Shown piece after piece: positions 57,266 to 64,000 of a stretch of DNA of 64,000 bases (position 1 is its first letter; every line of letters begins with the position of its first letter). Made by a program: the position numbers and the translations under genes. The stretch covers positions 620,001 through 684,000 of the forward strand of contig NZ_BAAAYO010000002.1 of the NCBI RefSeq assembly GCF_039536325.1, given 5' to 3'. Origin of the DNA: Paenibacillus_AB hodogayensis. GTDB taxonomy: Bacteria > Bacillota > Bacilli > Paenibacillales > NBRC-103111. The notes under the pieces are model-generated. The model ran no database searches. It saw only the letters and a list, made by a program, of their open reading frames with translations, and was not told where the DNA came from.

Positions 57266-58327
57266 TTAAGCTCCCGATTGGACCGACCATGCTTCCAGCG
57301 ACAGCACCGGCTCCGCCTTCAGGTCGAGCGACGAAAGCTCGCCGCGCTCCCATTTCAGGTAAGCGGCTGCGGCAATCATCGCCGCATTATCGGTGCACAA
57401 CGACAGCGGCGGCGCAAGCAAAGGCAGCCGTTCCCTCCCGCACCGTTCCTCCAGCGCGGCGCGCAAGCCGCGATTGGCGGCTACGCCTCCGGCGAGCAGC
57501 AGTTGTCTGGCGCCGCGCGCTTTCGCCGCCCGGATCGCCTTCTCGACCAGCACCTCGACGACCGATTCCTGAAACCCTTTGGCGATTCGCTGCGGTTCAA
57601 TCGTCTCGCCCTTCATCGAAGCCTGATTCAGTACAGCCAGCACCGCCGACTTCAGCCCGCTGAAGCTGAAATCGAAGCTGTCCGCTTCCAGCCAGGCGCG
57701 CGGCAGAACGATTCCTTCGCCAGCCTCTCCGGCCAGCTTGTCCACGTGCGGGCCCCCCGGGTATGGCAGCCCCATGGCGCGAGCCACCTTATCGTACGCT
57801 TCCCCGGCGGCATCGTCCCGGGTTTGGCCGAGAATGCGAAATACGCCCGGCGAAGTCACTTCGACCAGCTCCGTATGCCCTCCGGACACGACAAGCGCCA
57901 CGAACGGGTACTCCAGCCGATGTACGAGCGCATTGGCGTAAATATGTCCGGCGATATGATGAACGCCGATCAATGGAATCCGCAGAGCGCTGGCAAGCGT
58001 CTTCGCCGCCACGACGCCGACGAGCAGCGCTCCGACAAGCCCCGGTCCCTGCGTCACGGCTACGGCCGACAAATCCGTCAGACGGACGCCGGCTTCTTCT
58101 ACCGCTTGCTCCAGTATGAGCGTGATGCTTTCGACATGCTGGCGCGATGCAATCTCGGGGACGACTCCGCCGTACCGCTTGTGCGTCTCGACCTGGCTCG
58201 ATACGACGTTCGAGCGGACAATCATGCCGTTCTCCACGATGGCTACCGACGTTTCGTCGCAGCTTGTTTCCACAGCGAGAATGAGCCCCGGCCGCGGTTC
58301 CCTATGTTCGTTCTGTCCCGCTGTCAT
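57266..58327 (-). CDS. tsaD: tRNA t6A37 threonylcarbamoyltransferase TsaD
   Basis: 353 residues from ATG 58327, which overlaps the rimI stop (ATGA). ILAVETSCDETSVAIVENG, the metal-binding HHIAGHIYANAL, VSGGHTELVEV and LLAGGVAANRGLRAAL are the family landmarks. With TsaB and TsaE it transfers threonylcarbamoyl to A37 of ANN-decoding tRNAs. Last gene of the operon. Confidence 0.97.
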   Translation of the reverse strand: MTAGQNEHREPRPGLILAVETSCDETSVAIVENGMIVRSNVVSSQVETHKRYGGVVPEIASRQHVESITLILEQAVEEAGVRLTDLSAVAVTQGPGLVGALLVGVVAAKTLASALRIPLIGVHHIAGHIYANALVHRLEYPFVALVVSGGHTELVEVTSPGVFRILGQTRDDAAGEAYDKVARAMGLPYPGGPHVDKLAGEAGEGIVLPRAWLEADSFDFSFSGLKSAVLAVLNQASMKGETIEPQRIAKGFQESVVEVLVEKAIRAAKARGARQLLLAGGVAANRGLRAALEERCGRERLPLLAPPLSLCTDNAAMIAAAAYLKWERGELSSLDLKAEPVLSLEAWSVQSGA

Positions 58328-58830
58328 TCGTCTGCCTCCGCTCCTTCCTCGGCGATCCGGCGCAAATGCGCCCACATAATGATCGCGTCTTCCCCGTTGT
58401 CGGTATAATAGCCTCTGCGCAGACCGGCGGGAATGAAGCCCAGCTTGGCGTACAGCCTTTGGGCAATCGTATTGGACGCCCGCACTTCAAGCGTAATGCG
58501 CTCGGCCCCCAGAAACACGGCGGCGGACTGCAGCTGAATCAGCAGACGCTCGCCAAGCTTCCTGCCGCGATAGGCCGTTCGGACAGCAATATTGGTGACA
58601 TGGGCTTCGTCCACGATCATCCACATGCCGCCATAGCCGACAATTTCCCCGTCTAGCTGCATAACCAGATAATGGGCGAAATGGTTGTTCGTCAGCTCGT
58701 TGTGAAAAGCCCCCGCCGACCACGGCGTGGTAAATGACTCCCGTTCGATGTCGCAGATCGAATCGATATCCTCGACGCGCATCGAACGAAACTGCAGCTC
58801 CCGGCCTCCGACCCGCTCAATTGGCTCCAA
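58324..58830 (-). CDS. rimI: Ribosomal-protein-S18-alanine N-acetyltransferase RimI
   Basis: 168 residues. GNAT fold with ICDIERESFTTPWSAGAFHN, the acetyl-CoA loop RTAYRGRKLGERLL and NTIAQRLYAKLGFIPAGLRR. The start is TTG at 58830, eight bases after GGGGAGG, inside the last codons of tsaB. It acetylates the N-terminus of S18. It is embedded in the t6A operon as usual in Firmicutes. Confidence 0.93.
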   Translation of the reverse strand: MEPIERVGGRELQFRSMRVEDIDSICDIERESFTTPWSAGAFHNELTNNHFAHYLVMQLDGEIVGYGGMWMIVDEAHVTNIAVRTAYRGRKLGERLLIQLQSAAVFLGAERITLEVRASNTIAQRLYAKLGFIPAGLRRGYYTDNGEDAIIMWAHLRRIAEEGAEADE

Positions 58831-59641
58831 ACGGTTCGCCTCCCCGCTTCTCCTTCAGCAGCAGCTTCACTTCAGCTTCGGCCAGCTGCGTATAATTCGG
58901 CACCAGTCCGTGCATGTCGTCGGTATCCCCATTCGCAAGACGCCGCCAAGCGAGCTTCGCGACAGATGCGGCCCCAATCTCGCTGGCGCGAATGTCGAGA
59001 CGTACTCCGGGAACGCTCCGGCTGCTCCAGCTTTCAATCGTTTCGCGGAATCCGGCCGTTTCGCCTCCGAACACGAGGCGAAGAGGGATGCCTCCGTCGC
59101 GACCGCGGCCGTCGATACCATCCGCAAGCGATTCCAGCCAATCTTCCAGTATCCGAATCCCGTCTTTCACCACCGTATGCCAGACCTCTCCAGCCGATGC
59201 ATATACGGCGCAATACGCTTGCTTGCGTCTGGCGTCCAGCAGCGGAATGAACCAACATTCCTCCTCGCCCGCAGCAGCATCCCGACCGGTCAGAACAGAG
59301 TCTCCGAGCGCCAGCGCCTCGAGTCCCGAAACGCCAACGACCGGTATACCGAGCGCCCAGGCGAACGTCTTCGCCACCGTAACGCCGATGCGCACGCCGG
59401 TATACGAGCCCGGACCCGTCCCGACCGCCACCGCGTCCAGCTCGGACGGCGCAAGGCCCGCTTCCCCAAGCAGCGTCTCGATCTCCGGCAGCAATTGGAT
59501 CGAATGATTGCGCTCCGCCATCGAGCTGCGTTCGGCGATCAGCTCCCCTTCAATGGAAAGCGCGACCGTCAGCATCGCGGTCGATGTATCGATAGCGAGC
59601 AGCCGGCTAATGCCCGCTGCCCGATTATGTTCCGTCTTCAT
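58817..59641 (-). CDS. tsaB: tRNA t6A modification scaffold TsaB
   Basis: 274 residues from ATG 59641, overlapping the tsaE stop as ATGA. LLAIDTSTAMLTVALSIEG and VGTGPGSYTGVRIGVTVAKT are diagnostic. It forms the TsaB-TsaD heterodimer. The ASKHA ATP site is degenerate in this family, as expected. Confidence 0.95.
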   Translation of the reverse strand: MKTEHNRAAGISRLLAIDTSTAMLTVALSIEGELIAERSSMAERNHSIQLLPEIETLLGEAGLAPSELDAVAVGTGPGSYTGVRIGVTVAKTFAWALGIPVVGVSGLEALALGDSVLTGRDAAAGEEECWFIPLLDARRKQAYCAVYASAGEVWHTVVKDGIRILEDWLESLADGIDGRGRDGGIPLRLVFGGETAGFRETIESWSSRSVPGVRLDIRASEIGAASVAKLAWRRLANGDTDDMHGLVPNYTQLAEAEVKLLLKEKRGGEPFGAN

Positions 59642-60135
59642 AGCGTTCCGTTCTCCTTCATATGCCTGCACCACGTCTCATAAGGCTCCCCGTGGGGCGT
59701 CAGCTCGATATCCCTCTCCCGTTCGCCCGTGTGGCGAATGCGGATTTCCAGAAAGTCGGGGGGGAGCAGATCAGCAATGCGCTCCGCCCATTCGACGAGC
59801 GTCACCCCGCCGCCGTAAAAATAATCGTCCAGCCCGAGGTCGGCGGCCTCCCTCCCGGTAATCCGGTAAACGTCCATATGATAAAGGGGAAAACGCACTC
59901 CCTCGTATTCCTTGATGATCGTAAACGTCGGACTGTTCACGATGCCAGGCACGCCGAGCGACTTGGCTACAGCCTGGGAAAACCGGGTTTTGCCCGCCCC
60001 CAGGTCGCCGTCCAGCGCAATGACCGAACCGGCGCCCATAAGGCCGGCCAACGCTTCGGCCAGTCTGGTCGTCTGCTCTTCCCCGTTCGAGGCATACGTA
60101 TACGTGCTCGTAGCCGTCTCCCCCTTATGCGAAAT
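59638..60135 (-). CDS. tsaE: tRNA t6A modification ATPase TsaE
   Basis: Walker A is ALDGDLGAGKTRFSQAVA and the acidic region is LYHMDVYRI; about 160 residues are expected. There is no ATG, GTG or TTG in frame between the thiL stop and the conserved core. Candidates are ATT at 60135 (165 residues, given here), or a start further up inside thiL at 60270. GGGGGAG at about 60115-60121 lies inside the reading frame downstream of ATT, so the real start remains open. Confidence 0.88.
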   Translation of the reverse strand: MSHKGETATSTYTYASNGEEQTTRLAEALAGLMGAGSVIALDGDLGAGKTRFSQAVAKSLGVPGIVNSPTFTIIKEYEGVRFPLYHMDVYRITGREAADLGLDDYFYGGGVTLVEWAERIADLLPPDFLEIRIRHTGERERDIELTPHGEPYETWCRHMKENGTL

Positions 60136-61180
60136 GATTGTAGCCTTTTTTGCCCAGAAGAACCGGTTCGCCGCCCGGCTCCCGAATAAAGGTGACTCCG
60201 GCCGGACTCCCGTACGGAGAAGCTTCGGCGACTTCGCCGACAACCCAGAACCGCAGCCCCGCCTGTGCAAAAATCCCGCTCAGCTCGTCCACGCCGTCGG
60301 CCCGCACCGTCCCGACCAGCTCGTAGTCCTCTCCGCCATACAAAGCCAAATCGAGCGGGTCGAGTCCGGTCTCGGCGGCATAAGCGCGAAGCTCGTCCAG
60401 CTGCGGGATACAATGTCCGAATAGCCGGATATGCGCATCCGACGCTTCGGCGATTTCCCACGCCTCGCTAGCCAAGCCGTCGCTAATATCGTTCAGCGCC
60501 CCGCACAATCCGGTGCGGGCTTCACCCAGCAGCAGACCGGCAACGATGCGCGGCTCCGGCATCCGATGGGCGCGGGCGAGCGGACGAATCGCGTCCGGCA
60601 GCGCCTCCAGAAGCGGAGCGGCTTCGCCCTGCGCAAGCAAATACCGCAGCCCGGCGGCCGACGCCCCGAGCGGGCCGGTGACGAATACCGCATCCCCCGG
60701 CTTGGCGGAGGAACGCAACAGCGCCCGCCCTACGGCGGCTTCGCCGATGACCGTGACCGTGACGGTTAATCCGCCCGGAGACGATGTCGTATCCCCGCCG
60801 ACTATCGTCGCGCCATAACGGTTGGCGCAGGCGTACAATCCGTCGTACAGCTCCCCGAGCCGGGCAGCAGACAGTCCGCGCGAGGAAGCCAAGGCAACAA
60901 GCGCCCAGCGCGGCTTGGCTCCCATCGCCGCCAGGTCGCTCAAGCTTGACGCCATCGCTTTATACCCGATATCCCGGTATGTCATCGTTTCCGGCTTGAA
61001 ATGGACCGATTCGACCATCGTGTCGCAGGAGACGACCAGCTCGGTCCCTCCGGCGGAGCGCAGCACCGCCGCATCGTCGCCGATGCCTACGCTTACGCCC
61101 GAGCCCGCAGGGCCGGGCACACCTTTCATTCCGCTCTGGTTCAGCATGCGGATCAATGCAAATTCGTCCACGCCCGCCAC
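60125..61180 (-). CDS. thiL: Thiamine-monophosphate kinase
   Basis: 351 residues with a GTG start. VGIGDDAAVLRSAGGTELVV, YKAMASSLSDLAAMGAKP, GGDTTSSPGGLTVTVTVIG and ISDGLASEAWEIAEAS are the ThiL ATP and metal motifs. It makes thiamine pyrophosphate. First gene of the operon that continues with tsaE, tsaB, rimI and tsaD. Confidence 0.96.
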   Translation of the reverse strand: MAGVDEFALIRMLNQSGMKGVPGPAGSGVSVGIGDDAAVLRSAGGTELVVSCDTMVESVHFKPETMTYRDIGYKAMASSLSDLAAMGAKPRWALVALASSRGLSAARLGELYDGLYACANRYGATIVGGDTTSSPGGLTVTVTVIGEAAVGRALLRSSAKPGDAVFVTGPLGASAAGLRYLLAQGEAAPLLEALPDAIRPLARAHRMPEPRIVAGLLLGEARTGLCGALNDISDGLASEAWEIAEASDAHIRLFGHCIPQLDELRAYAAETGLDPLDLALYGGEDYELVGTVRADGVDELSGIFAQAGLRFWVVGEVAEASPYGSPAGVTFIREPGGEPVLLGKKGYNHFA

Positions 61181-61209
61181 ACGACGTCCTCCCGTTTCAA
61201 CTTGTACCT

Positions 61210-61238
61210 ATTATATCGGTACGGCCGGAACGCCGCAA
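61210..61238 (-). promoter_or_regulatory. Sigma-A promoter of the thiL-tsaD operon
   Basis: TTGCGG (61233-61238), 17 bases, and a perfect TATAAT (61210-61215) on the minus strand, about 30 bases before the start codon of thiL. Confidence 0.75.
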
Positions 61239-61381
61239 CAACTCGCCCGCGCGACCAGGGGTCGAAGTAGGCGGTTTTTCTGCAAAAATGGCAGATTCAA
61301 AGAAACGAATCGACATTTTTTTCGTATAATGATAGATGAAGACATAGAACGGAGTAAAAAGATTCGGAGGTGTTCGACAGT

Positions 61382-61912
61382 ATGCGACAACAGCGAATTC
61401 CAGATAAAGCAAGCCTCCCGGCACGGACGGGCGTCCGATGGGCAGCCGGCGTTCGATTGCTCGCGCTGTCGATTGCCGCCTTACTGATGACTGCGCTTGC
61501 CCCGCTTCCGGCCCAGGCCAACGTCATCGACAAGGTGAAGGGCTGGATGCAGCTGCCCGGTCAGGTGGACGAACTGCGCGATCAGTACGATACGACCAAG
61601 CAGCAGTTGGAGGATGCCTCCAAGCAAATCGACGAGGCGATGCGTAAATCGCAGGAGACGGTCGAGCAGTACCGCCAAGCCGAGCAGCAGCTACGTCTCG
61701 ATAACGAACGGCTGGCTAAACAAAACGAACAGCTCGCGTTGCAAAACGAGCATTTGACGCAAGCCGTCAATGGGCTGCAACAGGCCGAGCAAACAAGAAC
61801 AGAGCGCTCCAAACGAACCTGGACGCTCATATGGACCGCCGTTATTCTTGTCTTTCTTTATTTCGTCTCGTCCCGGCTGTTCCGGCTGCTGCTCAGGAGC
61901 AGACATTTGTAA
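61382..61912 (+). CDS. Secreted/membrane coiled-coil protein of unknown function
   Basis: 176 residues from ATG 61382, with GGAGGTG nine bases upstream. Signal peptide to about 47 (LLALSIAALLMTALAPLPAQA), then a Gln-rich coiled coil (about 55-140), then one transmembrane helix (WTLIWTAVILVFLYFVSSRL) and a short basic tail. The topology is a coiled coil outside and a tail inside. It lies 28 bases before the AIM24 gene, so the two are probably co-transcribed. No family name recognised. Confidence 0.75.
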   Translation: MRQQRIPDKASLPARTGVRWAAGVRLLALSIAALLMTALAPLPAQANVIDKVKGWMQLPGQVDELRDQYDTTKQQLEDASKQIDEAMRKSQETVEQYRQAEQQLRLDNERLAKQNEQLALQNEHLTQAVNGLQQAEQTRTERSKRTWTLIWTAVILVFLYFVSSRLFRLLLRSRHL

Positions 61913-61940
61913 TTTTGTCATGACGAAGGGGGCTTGACCT

Positions 61941-62648
61941 ATGGAGATCCGCTCCGACAGCATGTCCGGGACCGTCCCCCACGCCTCTTTCGCCGAGCTT
62001 GCGCTGGAGCGGGGCGAAGCGCTGCACGTGCTGCATCCGCAGCAAATTATCGCCTTCGAGGGCGAGTCGGCGCAGCGCGAGGACAAGTTGATGAATTTGC
62101 AAGGCATGTATCGCAAAAAAAAGCTGATCCGTTCCCGGCTCAGCGGACCGGCGCGGCTGATGCTGGCGCTCCCCGGCGGCTATTCGCTGCACTGCCTGTC
62201 GCTTGCCGGCAACGAGGATTTGCTGTTCGAATTTCGCCATCTGCTTTTTTACTCCGAAGGCGTCCAGATGAAAAGCGTTCTGCAAAGCTTCAAAAATATG
62301 ATAGCTACCAAGGACGTCATGCGCATGAAATTTTCTGGACAAGGCACGATCGGCATCATCTCCGCCGGACCGCTTCGCGAATGGAAGCTGGACCCCGAGA
62401 AGCCTTCCTACATCGATACGCATTCGCTGATTGCCTATCCGCACAACGCCTCCATCGATCTGAGCGTGTACGGCAACCATCTCGCCAGCCAGCATATGAG
62501 CTTCCAATGGAAAATGACCGGAGCGGGTAGCGCTCTGCTGCAGGTCGGCAGGCCCGACGCCCGGCTGGAGCAGTTCGTCGAGCAGGATAGCTTGATGAAG
62601 CGGCTGCTGCGCGAGATCGTGCCGTTCGGCGGAGTTTGGTTTAAATAG
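61941..62648 (+). CDS. AIM24 family protein
   Basis: 235 residues. It has the beta-rich AIM24/TIGR00266 pattern with LFEFRHLLFYSEGVQMKSVL, GQGTIGIISAGPLREWKL and IDTHSLIAYPHNASIDLSVY. The biochemical role of this family in bacteria is unknown. Start ATG after GAAGGGGGC. Confidence 0.85.
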   Translation: MEIRSDSMSGTVPHASFAELALERGEALHVLHPQQIIAFEGESAQREDKLMNLQGMYRKKKLIRSRLSGPARLMLALPGGYSLHCLSLAGNEDLLFEFRHLLFYSEGVQMKSVLQSFKNMIATKDVMRMKFSGQGTIGIISAGPLREWKLDPEKPSYIDTHSLIAYPHNASIDLSVYGNHLASQHMSFQWKMTGAGSALLQVGRPDARLEQFVEQDSLMKRLLREIVPFGGVWFK

Positions 62649-62700
62649 AAGAACGAGCATCTTTGGGGAAAGCTCCCCTCGGATCTCGTTCTTTTTCGTT
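62649..62700 (+). terminator. Terminator after the AIM24 gene
   Basis: AAGAACGAG and GGGGA pair with TCCCC and CTCGTTCTT, followed by T-rich DNA. Confidence 0.85.
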
Positions 62701-62795
62701 CTTTTTTGTTGGTTTTCCGGGCACCAGTCAAAGGCTGCCCGCTTCCGTTACTTATACGATGATGGCTCCTTGCAACCCCGACGGCTTGCTTCGAC

Positions 62796-62960
62796 TCAGG
62801 ATTCGCCGTCTGTCATCGTGTCGGTCGACGTTTCCTCTATCAGTCCGTTATGCAGCGTTACATTGCCGCCGCCCAAGCCTTCGTTGATCATCCGGTCGAC
62901 GTCCATATCGTATTGCTCGCGACCTTCGTGATCGGCATCGCTCTGCTGCCGCTCGTCCAT
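62796..62960 (-). CDS. Small acidic protein, hypothetical
   Basis: 54 residues from ATG 62960, with GGGAGGAGGGAG upstream. It is rich in Asp, Glu and Gly, with QYDMDVDRMINEGLGGG in the middle, and has no signal or membrane segment. It is divergent from ku. The strong ribosome site supports a real gene; no function is recognised. Confidence 0.5.
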   Translation of the reverse strand: MDERQQSDADHEGREQYDMDVDRMINEGLGGGNVTLHNGLIEETSTDTMTDGES

Positions 62961-63184
62961 TCGCTCCCTCCTCCCGAAACGGTTATGGCATGCGAGCTTA
63001 GGTTGCCCAAACCGGCCGGGGGCATACGGCAAACGCGCCGCTCATATGCTGTTAGATGGGAGGGCAGGGTGTAGAACGGTCGTTTTTGGTGAACACTGAT
63101 AAGCAGGATAACCAAAACGGAAATTGGAATAAACCGGCGCATGAATCCGCTTGGAGCAGGCGTCAGGCAGAGGAGGAAAAACGG

Positions 63185-64000
63185 CATGCATACGGTATGG
63201 AAGGGCGCGATCAGCTTCGGTCTGGTCCATGTGCCGGTCAAAATGTTTACCGCCACGGAAGACAAGGACATTGCGATGAAATACATCCATAAGGAGTGCG
63301 GAACGCCGCTGTCGTATGTCCGCACGTGCCAGCATTGCGAGAAAGCCGTAGAGTGGGAGCAAATATCGCGCGGCTACGAGTACGAGCCCGGCAAGTTCGT
63401 GCTGTTCGAGAAGGAAGAGCTGGACAGCTTGTCGGAAGCGAACAAAGAAATCAAAATATTGGATTTCGTCGATTTGCAGGAAATCGACCCGATTTATTTT
63501 CAAAAAACGTACTATCTCGCCCCCAGCGATACCGGAACGAACGCTTACAGCCTGCTGCTGGAAGCCATGCGCCAGACCGGCAAGATTGGCATCGCCAAAG
63601 TATCGATCCGCTCCAAAAGCAGCTTGGCGGCAATCCGCATCATCGAGGACTGCATTGCCATGGAGACGATCTTCTATCCCGACGAAATCCGTTCGATCTC
63701 CCAAGTGCCCAACTTGCCGGAAAATCCGTCGGTGAACGAAAAAGAGCTGACGATGGCCAAGATGCTCATTGAGCAGTTGTCCACTCCGTTCGCGCCGGAA
63801 TCGTACAAGGACGATTACCGGGACAAGGTGCTGGAGATGATTCAGCAAAAAATCGCCGGGGAAGAGATCCGGATATCGCCGGAAGCACCGCAGACGAATG
63901 TGGTCGATCTAATGGCCGCACTGCAGGCCAGCCTGGAAGCCGCAAAGCCGGCTAACGTGCCGACCCAAGCCGCAGAGCCGACCAAACCGGCCGCAAAACC
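63185..64000 (+). CDS. ku: Non-homologous end-joining protein Ku, 3' end cut by window
   Basis: ATG 63185 follows GAGGAGG; the 272 visible residues run off the window. MHTVWKGAISFGLVHVPVKM, KYIHKECGTPLSYVRTCQHC and EIDPIYFQKTYYLAPSD are the bacterial Ku core. A Pro/Ala/Lys-rich C-terminal tail begins near residue 250. Ku binds DNA ends and recruits LigD; in Bacillus relatives the pathway acts in spores. ligD would be expected nearby outside the window. Confidence 0.97.

Overview
The window looks like a chromosome segment of a Gram-positive, S-layer-bearing Firmicute close to Paenibacillus. The evidence is three SLH-domain surface proteins, an S-layer-type glycosylation cluster, groES-groEL under a CIRCE operator, a leucine T-box leader upstream of leuA, the thiL-tsaE-tsaB-rimI-tsaD operon, tatA/tatC and a bacterial Ku gene. 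No rRNA, tRNA or CRISPR array was seen.

Layout. 1-2023: the end of a polyprenyl-phosphate sugar-1-phosphate transferase, then a sugar O-acyltransferase. 2380-7468: a graveyard of insertion sequences: two decayed IS1634-type (DUF4277) copies, an IS21-type element nested in one of them, and an IS3-type fragment. 7492-15230 (minus strand): a tightly coupled eight-gene operon. It makes dTDP-4-keto-6-deoxyglucose (rmlA, rmlB), removes the 2-OH (2,3-dehydratase), reduces C3 (Gfo/Idh/MocA), aminates C4 (WecE-like), and carries an ArnC-like polyprenyl-phosphate glycosyltransferase, a formyltransferase-fold enzyme and an ArnE/F-like small flippase. rmlC and rmlD are absent. 15280-16240: a decayed transposase. 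16489-29560 (minus strand): GT-C proteins, an IS256-type remnant, three GT4 glycosyltransferases, a coiled-coil methyltransferase, a Wzt/Wzm ABC exporter with carbohydrate-recognition tail, and manC with a clear promoter. 30301-35140 (plus strand): two more GT4 enzymes and a large O-antigen-ligase-type oligosaccharyltransferase. 35234-41447: three tandem SLH proteins. 41718-43020: an orphan 3' gene fragment and a second acyltransferase. From 43987 on the sequence is GC-rich housekeeping: groEL, groES, tatC, tatA, moaB, fthC, an ABC-F ATPase, a large membrane protein, a DnaA-box cluster, leuA with two T-boxes, the t6A-modification operon, two small conserved genes and ku.

How it may work together (inference). 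The sugar-1-phosphate transferase starts a lipid-linked glycan, GT4 enzymes extend it from GDP-mannose and other donors, the coiled-coil methyltransferase caps and measures the chain, Wzm/Wzt exports it, and the ligase transfers it to a surface protein, for which the adjacent SLH proteins are candidates. The Arn-like operon would supply a separate, lipid-monophosphate-linked formamido- or amino-trideoxyhexose that a GT-C enzyme adds outside the membrane. This combination is the most interesting system in the window.
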